A stretch of DNA of 64,000 nucleotides from Pseudoclavibacter sp. AY1H1 (GTDB lineage: Bacteria > Actinomycetota > Actinomycetes > Actinomycetales > Microbacteriaceae). Shown here in pieces: positions 36,141-45,201 of this stretch (within the stretch, counting starts at the first letter, position 1; each line of letters opens with the position of its first letter). A program made the translations under genes and the position numbers. The stretch is from contig NZ_PSXX01000002.1 of NCBI RefSeq assembly GCF_002931055.1, positions 248,001 to 312,000 of the forward strand, read 5' to 3'. The notes beneath the pieces are model-generated. The model made no database searches. It saw only the letters and a program-made list of their open reading frames with translations, and was not told the DNA's origin.

Positions 36141-37094
36141 GTGAAAGATAAGTTTACGAGCTATCGGCAGTACCTTTTTGCGGGCCAGAAGGCCCCCGGA
36201 ACGATCGCGCAGCGGGTGGGGGACCTGGAGCGGTTCCAACGATCCACAGGCATCCAGATCGAGGACGCGACACAGGCCAGCCTGCTCGAGTACATGGCCG
36301 ATCACTACGCCATCTGGGCACCTCAGTACTGCAAGCGCATCCGCTCTAGCTTCCGGTCCTACTTCCAGTGGCGAGCGATGACGGTGCCGGGCCAGGCTGA
36401 CGTCAGCCGAGACCTACCCAGCGTCAAGATCCCCAAGAAGAGACACCGTCGCCCTGCCCCTGACGAACTTGTCCTCGATGCCTTTGACAAGGCCACGTTG
36501 CGAGAGCGCGCGATCCTCGCGCTCGCCGCCACAATGGGCCTGAGAAGGATCGAAATCGCCACATTGCAACTCACTGCACGGAGTGATCAAGAACTAACAG
36601 TAGTTGGCAAGGGCCAACGTGAACGAGTGCTCATTTTGGACGACATCACTCTGCATCTCCTGCGCTCGATCGAGGCAGAAACTGCCCCGGGAGTTCGCTA
36701 CTACTTCCCCGGACGGTGGGCAGGCTCCCATATCCACCCTCAAACCATCTACGTCTATGTGAAGCGCATGATGCCACACGAGTGCCTGCACACGTTGCGT
36801 CACCGAGCTGGTACTACTGGCTACACACGCACGCTGGACATCCGCGCGACTCAGGAGTTCTTGGGGCATTCGTCTCTAGCCACGACTGAGATCTACGTAG
36901 AGCTCGACCGCCGCAGCACCGCCGCTATCACCCAAGCGACGAGCTTCGCCAACGCCCGCGACGCTGCTATTAGTGAACCGCTTGACCAACTCCTCAGCCA
37001 GGCGACTCACCTCGCGGGCAAGCTCGCCCAGCATGGCTGGAACATCGACATCATCAAGTCCGCCATCCCGGTACGCGAAGACGTAGCCGGCTAG
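36141..37094 (+). CDS. Tyrosine recombinase / integrase
   Basis: A 317-residue integrase. An N-terminal SAM-like core-binding domain (residues 1-90) precedes the catalytic domain. The active-site residues are visible: R135 (GLRRIEIA), K157 (VVGKGQRER), H217 and R220 (HTLRHRAG), H243 (LGHSS) and nucleophile Y252 (TTEIYVELD). The start is GTG with TAGGAAA upstream. It lies 190 bp from the tRNA-Met fragment and presumably integrates and excises the element at that tRNA. No excisionase gene is recognised next to it. Confidence 0.93.
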   Translation: MKDKFTSYRQYLFAGQKAPGTIAQRVGDLERFQRSTGIQIEDATQASLLEYMADHYAIWAPQYCKRIRSSFRSYFQWRAMTVPGQADVSRDLPSVKIPKKRHRRPAPDELVLDAFDKATLRERAILALAATMGLRRIEIATLQLTARSDQELTVVGKGQRERVLILDDITLHLLRSIEAETAPGVRYYFPGRWAGSHIHPQTIYVYVKRMMPHECLHTLRHRAGTTGYTRTLDIRATQEFLGHSSLATTEIYVELDRRSTAAITQATSFANARDAAISEPLDQLLSQATHLAGKLAQHGWNIDIIKSAIPVREDVAG

Positions 37095-37121
37095 GCCTCG
37101 ACCCCCCCCTAGGAGAAAGAC

Positions 37122-37718
37122 ATGACAACTACAGCACCAGCGTTCCGTGCGGGGGTCCACACCCTGACCGGGACCGTTCTGGATCCAGCGGGCGTGGACG
37201 AGCACGGCCACCTTCACCTGTTCCACTCACCAGATGAGGTGGAGTGCGCGGTTCTCAACGTCGCGGGGCGTCTCAACGCGATCACGGAACATCTCGGCCT
37301 GCAGCTCGACAGACTCCAGTCCGCCCCTGCAGATGGCGACCGGCCTGGTCTGGCGCTGGCCGCGGCCGCGACGTTGCGGGAGTCCCTTGAAGCGGTGCGA
37401 GCCCCGATGGAAGCGCTGGCGCGCGCGGAAGTGTTCGCCTCGCTCAGCGCCGAGATGCAAGGGTGGGCGCAGCTGCTGCCTGCGGAGCGCGAAGAGCTCC
37501 TCGCGACTGCCGCTCCCCCGGTCCTCGCGTCCGGGGTGTGGGTCAATGAGCGCGCCGCACAAACACCTACTCCGCTCGTGCAGGTGTACACCAACTTGAC
37601 GAAGGATGGTCGCGAGGTGCGCGACGTGTACTGGCCGACCGGCGTGAACGCGACCACGTCGTGGATCCGCGAGGAAGCTCCGGTCGCGCGCCGCTGGCGC
37701 AAGCCCCCTACAACCTGA
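37122..37718 (+). CDS. Hypothetical protein downstream of the integrase
   Basis: A 198-residue protein with AGGAGAAAG before its ATG, so well expressed. The middle is helical and Ala/Leu/Glu-rich (VLNVAGRLNAITEHLGLQL...ALAAAATLRESLEAVRAP), followed by VQVYTNLTKDGREVRDVYW, a beta-prone end. No family recognised. It follows the integrase by 27 bp on the same strand and ends at a strong terminator, so both genes form one unit. Confidence 0.75.
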   Translation: MTTTAPAFRAGVHTLTGTVLDPAGVDEHGHLHLFHSPDEVECAVLNVAGRLNAITEHLGLQLDRLQSAPADGDRPGLALAAAATLRESLEAVRAPMEALARAEVFASLSAEMQGWAQLLPAEREELLATAAPPVLASGVWVNERAAQTPTPLVQVYTNLTKDGREVRDVYWPTGVNATTSWIREEAPVARRWRKPPTT

Positions 37719-37729
37719 TCTGTCCCGTA

Positions 37730-37768
37730 CGAAAAGAGCGCCCCTCCTCAGGAGGGGCGCTCTTTTCG
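37730..37768. terminator. Strong bidirectional terminator
   Basis: Perfect 18-bp arms (CGAAAAGAGCGCCCCTCC and its complement) around TCA between converging genes. The A/T-rich ends provide the TCTTTTC run in both directions. Confidence 0.9.
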
Positions 37769-37784
37769 TTGCCGGATGCTGGTG

Positions 37785-40037
37785 TTAGACGATCGGTGCT
37801 CCGGATGTTGCGATCGCAGTCCCGTCGGGCCCAGTCGCGGTGACGGTCACGACCTCGTCACCAACGCTGCGGGCTCGCGCGTTCGATGCGCGGAGTGTCT
37901 GCTCGGAGACGCTGTAGTCCGCCACGTCTGGAATTGCCACCTGTTGCCCGGTCGCCGCGCCTGCGATCGCGAGTCGAGCTCCGCGGAGTTCGGGCAGGCT
38001 GGTGACGCGCATGGAGACGTCGCCGTTGGCGTGGCGGTGGGCCTCGACTTGAATGGTGACGGCCGCGTCGTCAGCGAGGAAGACGGTGTTGACGTCGATC
38101 TGTTTCTGGAAGACGATGCCGATGCGATGGATGACGCCTCCAGCGATCTCCTGGCCGGTGCGCTTGATAAACACTCGGACTGGCTTGGTACCCAGGCTGA
38201 ACAGGACTCGGTGGCCGTCGCGGGTGAGGACGAGACTTGACGTCTGGACCTCTCGGTCAGTGTCGCCCGGGGCGAATGTCGATCCGTCCGCGAAGGCCAG
38301 CGTGTCTCCGGCTTTGAGGAGCAGCGGCAGCCGGTGTGTGCAATCGCCCGCCTGCTGAGTGATGAACGTGTAGCGAAGGCCGTGGTCCCAGTACCCCCAA
38401 CCGGTCGCGTACTGCGCCGTGCCAGCTGTCGCTTCGGTCCGCTGCGCAAAGAGCGTTGACCGGGCGGGGAGCTGGTCGTCCTTCATCTGTTGCGCACCTG
38501 TAGACGCGCGGCTGTCGTAGAAGAGGCTCGTGGAGCTGGACTGACGAGTCGAGAACGAGCCCCGCGGCCCGACCGTCTCCCACCCCTCAGGCGCATCAGG
38601 GTTGTTGGTCCCGACCAAGATGGTGCCCATGGTTGGGCTCCACAACGTGCCGAGCTGGCGCGTTGACCGGTAGGACTTGAGCCAGTCCCCGAACACAGAC
38701 ACGGCGTAATAGGACGGGCGCCGCACGAAAAGGTACTGATCCTTTTTGGAGCCGCTCGCGTACTTCGTGAAGCGCTCGTTGGTGAGGCTCGGGAGAGCAG
38801 CCTCGAACGAGTCGCGTTCGGCGCTTGTGGGACCGATCGGCGCGAGAACCCCGTACATCCAGGTCCGCGGCGACGTGTCAGGCTTGCCGAGCGCGCTGAT
38901 TCCCTTCGTCGACGAGGAGAACGCCGCTCGTGCTTGCGCTTTTTCCTCTGCCGTGGCGAAGAAGAGCGCGAGGTCCGGGACGTGTGGCAGGAAGTCTTTG
39001 GCGAGGGCCGCGCGATCGGATAGGTCCTCGGCGGGCCGGGACATCGCCGCGGTGACGTTGCGGACGTGGAGGGCGGGCACATGGTTGAGCTCCCCCGTAG
39101 CTGGTTCGCGGATGATCGCGTAGCGCATGAACTCGACGTAGCGCTGCACCGCGGGCACGAGATCCGGATGTTGCGTGTGCCGGTACAGCCACGCCAGATC
39201 CGGAAGTGTGACGGTGAAGTTGTAGCCGAAGTCCACGCCGTAGGGCTCGTGGAAGAACCCCGCGGGAGCCTGTCCCTTGGCGATGAGGTACGTGATGCGC
39301 TCGTTGACCGCCGCTTGCGTCGTGGTGGGCTTGTCGAGCACCTGCAGGGACCGTTGCGCGCCGACGAGCCCCGCCGAGGCCTGGTTGAAGGCAGAGACGG
39401 GTGGGGTCCAGTGGGCGGCTTTGGGGTTCATGAACCAGGCGACCGCGCGTTCCATGCTCTGTCGCAGCTGCAGGCGCGCGTCGTAGGAGACCCCGAACGT
39501 GCGCAGTGCCTCGTAGGTGTCAGCCTGGGCGACGATCCCGAAGGTGGTCGCAGCGAGGCTGGACTCGCCCCGGTACTCGGGGTAGCTGCCGTCCTTCATC
39601 TGCAATGACGTGTAGTACCTGATCGCGGCTTCGAGCCGCTTGAGGAGGTCTCCGTTCCGGTAGTACGGGTTCCACGGGCGCTCGTTCGCGTAGAACCAGG
39701 CCAGGGTCGCGACGTGCTCCATGATTCGGGAGTTCGTGGTGGTCTGGGTGTTGGCGGGTCGCCACCAGCCGCCGCCCATGAAGCCGTAGGTGGCGTCGTC
39801 GTTGTCGACGATGTCGTTGGCCATGCCCGTGACGCTCATGAGGTAGCGGGCGAGCACTTGCTCGTTCTCCGCGAAGAGCGTCCGTGCGGGGGATGTGATC
39901 GCGGGCAGTTTCGTGAGCGCGGTCGCGGCTGCTGCCGGTGTCGGGAGCGCGATGTGGGTTGCGGTGGCGAGTGCCCCGATGCTGAGCGCGCCGACGAGCA
40001 TGGATCGTCGAGAGAGGCCGGCGGGGTGGTCGTTCAT
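37785..40037 (-). CDS. Tat-exported toroid (polysaccharide-lyase-like) protein
   Basis: A 750-residue secreted protein. The leader LSRRSMLVGALSIGALATA ends in a PAAAA processing site. The mature N-terminal half is helical with many aromatics (MGGGWWRPANT, MEHVATLAWFYANERPWNPYY, MKDGSYPEYRG), as in alpha/alpha-toroid lyases and glycosidases. The C-terminal part is beta-rich and ends with TVTATGPDGTAIATSG. Heparinase or hyaluronate-lyase-like fold is likely, but no catalytic Tyr/His pair can be assigned from sequence alone. AAGGAGA precedes the ATG at 40037. It is cargo of the element, downstream of the sortase cluster. Confidence 0.7.
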   Translation of the reverse strand: MNDHPAGLSRRSMLVGALSIGALATATHIALPTPAAAATALTKLPAITSPARTLFAENEQVLARYLMSVTGMANDIVDNDDATYGFMGGGWWRPANTQTTTNSRIMEHVATLAWFYANERPWNPYYRNGDLLKRLEAAIRYYTSLQMKDGSYPEYRGESSLAATTFGIVAQADTYEALRTFGVSYDARLQLRQSMERAVAWFMNPKAAHWTPPVSAFNQASAGLVGAQRSLQVLDKPTTTQAAVNERITYLIAKGQAPAGFFHEPYGVDFGYNFTVTLPDLAWLYRHTQHPDLVPAVQRYVEFMRYAIIREPATGELNHVPALHVRNVTAAMSRPAEDLSDRAALAKDFLPHVPDLALFFATAEEKAQARAAFSSSTKGISALGKPDTSPRTWMYGVLAPIGPTSAERDSFEAALPSLTNERFTKYASGSKKDQYLFVRRPSYYAVSVFGDWLKSYRSTRQLGTLWSPTMGTILVGTNNPDAPEGWETVGPRGSFSTRQSSSTSLFYDSRASTGAQQMKDDQLPARSTLFAQRTEATAGTAQYATGWGYWDHGLRYTFITQQAGDCTHRLPLLLKAGDTLAFADGSTFAPGDTDREVQTSSLVLTRDGHRVLFSLGTKPVRVFIKRTGQEIAGGVIHRIGIVFQKQIDVNTVFLADDAAVTIQVEAHRHANGDVSMRVTSLPELRGARLAIAGAATGQQVAIPDVADYSVSEQTLRASNARARSVGDEVVTVTATGPDGTAIATSGAPIV

Positions 40038-40102
40038 GGTGTGTGTCTCCTTGGGGAATGGTGGCGTTGGCCGTGTCGCGGCCGCGCGGATCTGTGGAGC
40101 GG

Positions 40103-40723
40103 TTAGCGGTCGGTGGCGGGCTCGAGCGCGACGAAGCGCATGATGGGTTCGCCCCAGTGGCAGGTCTGCAGCAGTAGCGCCCCGGTCATGCCCACGACGT
40201 CCTCGGTCGTGGCGGTGTGCTTGTCGACATCGCGCAGCTCCGTGACCTGGTAGGTGCTGGCGTTCCCCGCCTGGTCGACGACGGACACGCGCTGCCCGAC
40301 CTGCAGGGGCAGGATCACGTCTCCCCCGCAGTTGTTGTGGGCCGCGAACACCGGCTGGAGGCCGGCCTGGGTTCGGTAGCTCTCGAGCTCCGGGAACACC
40401 CCGGTTGCACATACGTCGAGGAGCGCTTCGGATCCGAGCTCTCCCAGTGAGAGCGTGGGCAGCTTCTCCGCGCCGGGAGTCGCGGGTTGGGAGAGTTCGA
40501 CGTTGACGGCGTTGGCGACCTCCCGGACCTGGCCGACGCCTTTCTCTGCGAGCTGTTCGGTGAGGTCGGGGGCGGCGATCGAGCCGATCACGGTGGCGCT
40601 GCCTGCGGCCATGAGGGTGACGACGAGCGCGGATCCCCAGCGGCTGCGGGTGCGCCGTCGACGTGCGCGCTCGTTCACCAGGTGCTGGCGGGTCTCGGGG
40701 TGGCCAGTGAGCAGAGTGTCCAT
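40103..40723 (-). CDS. Sortase (class E/F-like)
   Basis: A 206-residue transpeptidase anchored by one N-terminal helix (ALVVTLMAAGSATVIGSIA). The catalytic triad is visible as H129 (PVFAAHNNCGG), C188 (LLLQTCHWGE) and R196 (IMRFVALEP). It differs from the usual AGHR and TC..R context by an extra Cys-Gly-Gly after the histidine. It is flanked by two proteins carrying LAxTG sorting signals, which are its expected substrates. The basic N-terminus is RRRRTRSRWG. Confidence 0.85.
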   Translation of the reverse strand: MDTLLTGHPETRQHLVNERARRRRTRSRWGSALVVTLMAAGSATVIGSIAAPDLTEQLAEKGVGQVREVANAVNVELSQPATPGAEKLPTLSLGELGSEALLDVCATGVFPELESYRTQAGLQPVFAAHNNCGGDVILPLQVGQRVSVVDQAGNASTYQVTELRDVDKHTATTEDVVGMTGALLLQTCHWGEPIMRFVALEPATDR

Positions 40724-40801
40724 CGGGGGTCCGTTCCGTTAAATGGGCGACGGCCCACGCCCGCGTGGGGTGTGGGCCGTCGCTATCAGGTGGAGCGAGG
40801 A

Positions 40802-42817
40802 CTACTCGCTGGGGGTCGATTCAGCAGCAGCTACCGTCGCGCGGTTGCGGCGCACCAGGGCGATCGCGCCCGCGCCGACCACGGTGATGCCGCCGAGGAT
40901 CCCGGCCCAGAGACCGAACTGGTCGGCACCGGTCTTGGCGAGATCCACCGTCTTGGCAGGAACCGGCGTCGACGTGGGCGTTGCCGTCGGCGTCGATGTG
41001 GGGACCGGGGCGGGAGTCACAGGCGTCTCGACCGCGTCGCCAACGGGGGTGCCGTCCGGGACGCTGACGGTGGCCTCGTTGAGGACCGATTCGGCCTTCT
41101 CGTCCTCGACGGTGATCGTGTAGAGGTACTCGCCCGGGAGCATGATCGACGCCTTCGGCTCCAGCGGAACGTCGAGGATGATGTCCACGCCGTCAATGCC
41201 GAGCAGCTTGTCCGTCAGCGTGATCGTGCCTTCCGGCGCGTTACCGGTGTTTGTGACATTGAAGCCGTACGTGATCTGGTCGCCAGCGTTGCCGGTGGTG
41301 CCGTCGCCGTTGGTGTCCTTGACGCCGAGTTCCTGCTTGTCGAGCTCGAGGCCGACGCGGGTGAGCGTGTCGGAGACGCTGGCCTCGCATACGCTGCCGG
41401 TGTCGTCCCCCTCGAAGCAGGTGTTGACGCCCGTGTTCTTCACCTTGTTGGTGATGAGGTCAGCGGCGGTGTCGAGCACCTTGACGCGAACGCGGACGTT
41501 TTTCTCCTGCCCGGGGGCGTAGTCGGAGGCAGCCCAGGAGACCTTGCCGTCCTTGAATGTGCCGCCCTGGGAAGCCGAGACGAACTCGACCCCTGCGGGC
41601 AGCGTGTCGACGGTCGTGATGCCGTACGCGGTGCGCAGCTCTTCGAGGTTCTTGGTCGTGATCGTGTAGACCATTTCCTGGCCCACGAGGAGACGGTCAG
41701 GGGCATCCGACGTCTTGGCGATGGTGGTCTGTGCGGGACGAACGACGCCGTCGGCGGCGCCGGCGAGCGAGGGCGTGGTGCCCTTGCCGGTCTTGGCGAC
41801 CGTCTGGCCCTCAGCGGTGATGTCGCCGTTGAGCGTGTACTGCTTGGCGGGGGTGTCTGCGACCCACTCGGTGTTGAGGTTGTAGCCCTCGGTGCCCTCA
41901 GGGATGACGACCCCGTCCGGGAAGCCGACGACGACGGTTCCGGTTTCGAGGTCGCAGCTGATGACCTTCGTCTTGTAGCCGCTGCTGGTGGACGTGGCTC
42001 CGTTGTCGGTGATCCAGCTGATGCCGGTATTCATGTCGCAGTTCGGGAGCAGACCGGGCTCGTTGGCCTTGAGCGTTGCCGTCGCGCCGGAGATGTCGGT
42101 GAGGAAGCCGGACTGCTTGATGTACTGTCCGCCGACGAGCAGGCCGACCTCGTTGCCGTTGACGATGCGCGGGGACACGATGACGCCCGTGCTCGCTGGC
42201 TGGAGCTTCTCGATCTTGTAGGACGTGCCCGGGCCGAGGTTCGCCCCGTCCGCGCCCATGATGGTCAGCGTCGAGGTCACGTCCTCAGCCTTGTCCGCGA
42301 TCGGCTTGACCGTGACCGTCGTGGATCCCGTGATGTTCTGTGACACAGCGACCGCATCGGTGAGGGTGATGTAGATGGAAGACCGGTCACCGTCAGCGGT
42401 CTTCGCCGTGGCGATGACCGTCCCGTCGGCGCTCTTGATCTCCAGATCCGAGAACGCCTGGAACAAGAAGCGGTCCTTCTCCGCGATCTTGAGCGTGAAC
42501 GTGTCACCGGGGATCGCGTCGTTCGGGATCTTCATATCGAAGCTCATGGCCATGGCCGTCTTCCACAGCAGCGTGCCGTCTTCCCGGATCGGGTCAGCGG
42601 AGGCGATCTTGACGTTAGAGAACACGTCCGCGTAGTTCGCGGTCGATGCCGCCATGGGTGCCATGCCGCCTCCGATGAGCCCTGGGGCTGCGTTCGCTGC
42701 CCCGGCGGTCGTGAGGACGCCTCCGGCGAGGAACGCGAGCGCGGCAGCGCTGGTGAGGCCGATGCGGGCGGTCTGCTTGGCGCGGAATGCTGCGCCGCGG
42801 GTCTGGGTGGTGTTCAT
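40802..42817 (-). CDS. Cell-wall-anchored surface protein with LAKTG signal
   Basis: A 671-residue surface protein. It has a signal peptide (ARIGLTSAAALAFLAGGVL... ending in ANA), several beta-sandwich repeats including a DUF11-like domain (DRLLVGQEMVYTITTKN... and GDQITYGFNVTNTGNAPEGTITLTD), a Pro/Thr spacer (TPAPVPTSTPTATPTST), and the sorting signal LAKTGADQ followed by a hydrophobic helix and RRNRA. The start at 42817 is preferred because the longer frame adds a basic segment before the signal peptide. Likely an adhesin or pilin-like protein attached by the adjacent sortase. Confidence 0.88.
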   Translation of the reverse strand: MNTTQTRGAAFRAKQTARIGLTSAAALAFLAGGVLTTAGAANAAPGLIGGGMAPMAASTANYADVFSNVKIASADPIREDGTLLWKTAMAMSFDMKIPNDAIPGDTFTLKIAEKDRFLFQAFSDLEIKSADGTVIATAKTADGDRSSIYITLTDAVAVSQNITGSTTVTVKPIADKAEDVTSTLTIMGADGANLGPGTSYKIEKLQPASTGVIVSPRIVNGNEVGLLVGGQYIKQSGFLTDISGATATLKANEPGLLPNCDMNTGISWITDNGATSTSSGYKTKVISCDLETGTVVVGFPDGVVIPEGTEGYNLNTEWVADTPAKQYTLNGDITAEGQTVAKTGKGTTPSLAGAADGVVRPAQTTIAKTSDAPDRLLVGQEMVYTITTKNLEELRTAYGITTVDTLPAGVEFVSASQGGTFKDGKVSWAASDYAPGQEKNVRVRVKVLDTAADLITNKVKNTGVNTCFEGDDTGSVCEASVSDTLTRVGLELDKQELGVKDTNGDGTTGNAGDQITYGFNVTNTGNAPEGTITLTDKLLGIDGVDIILDVPLEPKASIMLPGEYLYTITVEDEKAESVLNEATVSVPDGTPVGDAVETPVTPAPVPTSTPTATPTSTPVPAKTVDLAKTGADQFGLWAGILGGITVVGAGAIALVRRNRATVAAAESTPSE

Positions 42818-42891
42818 GCGTGTGGTCGTTCCTTCCGTTGTGGTGGAGACGCGCGCAGGAGCGCCGCCGACTCGGGTGACGCGGTTGCGCG

Positions 42892-43416
42892 TCATGCGCG
42901 GCGGAAGCGTCGGCGGATCCCGAGCGCGCCCGTGCCAGCGGCGAGGGCCGCGAGTCCGAGCGCCGTGACGGTGGCACCGGAGGACTCAGAGCCGGTAGCC
43001 GCGAGCTTGGTCGGGGCCGATTCCTCGGACGTGTCCTCTGCCTCGTCGGAGTAGTAGGAGCTCGTCGCGACAGAGTCGGTGTCGTACTCGGCGTCGGACT
43101 GCGAAACGTCAGGTGTGACCGTGTCCGGCGCTGCCGGGACGACCGGGGCCACGGGCATCTCCGGGTGCGGGAGCTCCGGCTCCGGCTCTTCGGTGGGTTC
43201 CGGATCGACGGTGGGTTCTGGTTCTTCCGTGGGCTCCGTGCCCTCGTCGGTGTTGGGCGGCTCGGTGTCATCGATCGCCATCACGTGTGTCGACGACGAG
43301 GCTGTCGAGTCAGGTGAGGGGAGTTCCGTGGCGTGAGCGACGGGAGCGGTCAGCAGCATGAAGCCGATCCCGCAGGCTAGGGCCGTGGAGGTGGCCAGTA
43401 CTCGTGTGGACTGCAA
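42892..43416 (-). CDS. Small cell-wall-anchored protein with LAATG signal
   Basis: A 174-residue protein. The chosen TTG at 43416 has AAGGGG six bases upstream and gives a clean signal peptide (QSTRVLATSTALACGIGFML...HA). The mature part is Pro/Glu-rich with repeats of EPEPTEEPEP type, then Ser/Asp/Tyr-rich, and ends in LAATGSES, a hydrophobic helix and RRRFRRA. It looks like a stalk or wall spacer. First gene of a minus-strand cluster with the LAKTG protein and sortase. An ATG 42 bp upstream would spoil the signal peptide. Confidence 0.82.
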   Translation of the reverse strand: MQSTRVLATSTALACGIGFMLLTAPVAHATELPSPDSTASSSTHVMAIDDTEPPNTDEGTEPTEEPEPTVDPEPTEEPEPELPHPEMPVAPVVPAAPDTVTPDVSQSDAEYDTDSVATSSYYSDEAEDTSEESAPTKLAATGSESSGATVTALGLAALAAGTGALGIRRRFRRA

Positions 43417-43548
43417 GGGTGCCCCTTCAGGTAATGAACGAACATGTTCACTACCCATTGCCGGAACACCGACCGGTCGCGCACCACATGCGCACGAATT
43501 CAGGAACCTCACTTCACGAATGTCGGTGGTCGCCGCTACCGTTCGAAC

Positions 43549-44028
43549 ATGCCCTGGATTCGATACCCGTTCTCCGCCGCCGTGATCTTCATGCCATTCC
43601 TCTGGCCCGTCGTGATCATCGTCAGTCTGCTCTGGCTGAGCTCGTACTGGCTCGGGCTCAGCATCATCGCGACCTTCGTCGTCTGGTGGCGGGTGCTAGG
43701 CGAAGGCACATGGACCTACCGGGAGGGGCTGAGCTTCGATGTCCAACCGACGACGTGGATCGCAATCCTCGTGTTGGTGATCAACTGGGTGCTTCTCGTT
43801 CTCTGGTGCACCCGGCACAGCCGAAAGGAACGCAGGGAACAGCGCAACTGGAGCTACGCCGCACCAGACGGTCACTACTACGAACAGGATCAGCCGCAAG
43901 GTGAGCTCGAGCAGCGCGCGGCCTACGAGGCACAGTTCGAGCAGGACGTGGCGTATTGGCAGCGGGTACAGGAAGAGGCAGCGCGGCGGTCACAGCTCGA
44001 GCGGGCGCGCCAGCCCCGGTTCGAATAG
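43549..44028 (+). CDS. Small membrane protein with charged tail
   Basis: A 159-residue protein. The ATG at 43549 gives three closely spaced hydrophobic segments (VIFMPFLWPVVIIVSLLWLS; WLGLSIIATFVVWW; WIAILVLVINWVLLVLW) followed by a cytoplasmic, Glu/Gln/Arg-rich coiled-coil-like tail (QGELEQRAAYEAQFEQDV). It is divergent from the LAATG gene. No family recognised. Confidence 0.7.
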   Translation: MPWIRYPFSAAVIFMPFLWPVVIIVSLLWLSSYWLGLSIIATFVVWWRVLGEGTWTYREGLSFDVQPTTWIAILVLVINWVLLVLWCTRHSRKERREQRNWSYAAPDGHYYEQDQPQGELEQRAAYEAQFEQDVAYWQRVQEEAARRSQLERARQPRFE

Positions 44029-44326
44029 CCAGCCTGCGGCTGGGGCTGCCGCGTGAGACCTCTCCGCTGCGCTCCGCGCTCTCCCTTGCCCTCGAGTTCT
44101 CGTTGCGCGATTCCCGGAGGTGGTCGGTTTGCCCGGAGTTGTAGTCACCGAGGCTCGAGGTTCGAAGTGGTGGGGACGCCGAGGTCAAGCTCGAAAGAAG
44201 AAGACATGGATACGCCTGTGAAGAGAAAAGCAAGCGGTCCATGAGTGCGCAACTCAACAAGTCAGGACGGGTGGAGATCGGGGTCGAGAACACCCCGAAG
44301 AGCCTCGCGCGACATCGCATAGGCCG
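44029..44326. other. Gene-free stretch
   Basis: I see no supported gene here; it precedes a broken coding segment and marks the approach to the AT-richer defence-like island. Confidence 0.4.
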
Positions 44327-44563
44327 ATCGTCGGTTTCGACACAGACCGTGGATTCAACGATCAGGACCGAGGCGCGATCACCTCGAAGGTCTTCGACAG
44401 CGTGGAAGAGCTCACCCCGGATCTCTCACGGACGCCGATCGCTCGGGATCCGCAAAAGGGCCGTGCATTCGGCGCTGCGATCCTTGAGTCACACGCGCCA
44501 CGCGAGCTGTTCGACCTGCCGCCGGAGGCGTGGCTCATTGCTCGCACGCACTGTGCGTTCTAG
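44327..44563 (+). pseudogene. Coding fragment without a start
   Basis: This frame has typical high-GC third positions and a coherent sequence beginning IVGFDTDRGFNDQDRGAITS and ending WLIARTHCAF before TAG. The frame upstream runs into a TGA (about 44219-44221) with no start codon in between, so it looks like the 3' part of a truncated gene. Family not recognised. It probably marks a recombination junction beside the methyltransferase island. Confidence 0.4.
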
Positions 44564-44856
44564 GCGCTCTGGGTACGTGACGACGCGCGTAACCGCAGCA
44601 TCGGATTGTTGCTCTTGGACGCAGCAACCCGACTGAGATCGATGGCAGTTCGAGACACATCGCGATCAGCACAAGGGATTGCAGAAGCAGAGGTTGCGGC
44701 ATGCAGAGAACGAGAACGCGCGACGCCAGTGGCCAGCGATAGCGGACGAGCAGTTCGACAGAACGAAGAACGATAACCTAAGCTGAGCAGCCGCCCACCA
44801 ACCAAGAATCCCACCTGGGCTCGACCCGGCACACAACACGAGCACTAAGGCGTAAG
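44564..44856. other. Gene-free stretch before the defence-like island
   Basis: No supported coding sequence. Base composition becomes AT-richer towards its right end. Confidence 0.4.
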
Positions 44857-45156
44857 ATGGTTAGCATGGAACTTATTGGCGAAAACAATGACTCGAGCGG
44901 CGCGTACCAGCTCTTCATGGAAAGCAGTTACTTGATCACGATGACCAAGAATGGCGAATCCGACTTCTTTGAGCTAGCACGACAGAGACTGACCGAAATC
45001 TCGACACCACCGTCGCCTCCATCAGAATGGTATCAGTACGGTACAAATGGACATCAGTGCGATATTCACTTCTCCGAGCCTCACGCCTTGATCGATGGAA
45101 CGTCGTACTCAATCGGAGATGACGAACTTGCCCCAGATGTGGACCATCTCGCCTAG
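44857..45156 (+). CDS. Small acidic hypothetical protein
   Basis: A 99-residue protein with AAGG upstream of its ATG; a second ATG nine bases later is also possible. The chain is acidic and has aromatic residues throughout (SGAYQLFMESSYLI, EWYQYGTNG, CDIHFSEPH). Codon use is AT-rich like the two genes it faces. It converges with the methyltransferase gene, 45 bp apart. Function unknown; being inside the same compositional island suggests it arrived with it and could be an accessory or immunity protein (inference). Confidence 0.55.
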   Translation: MVSMELIGENNDSSGAYQLFMESSYLITMTKNGESDFFELARQRLTEISTPPSPPSEWYQYGTNGHQCDIHFSEPHALIDGTSYSIGDDELAPDVDHLA

Positions 45157-45201
45157 AATTTCGCGGCAGGAACATACCAAACTCCGCACACAGAGATAGT
45201 T

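Noticed and set aside
37122-37718. Excisionase or transfer regulator after the integrase
   Set aside because: No helix-turn-helix and too long for an excisionase; kept as hypothetical.
43436-43449. GAACGAACATGTTC, LexA (SOS) box look-alike before the LAATG gene
   Set aside because: Actinobacterial SOS boxes need GAAC-N4-GTTC; spacing here is N6 or N2, and no SOS gene is adjacent.
44241-44636. Plus-strand frame of 131 codons starting MSAQLNKSG
   Set aside because: Most of it is Ser/Arg-rich and lies under the better coding frame 44327-44563.
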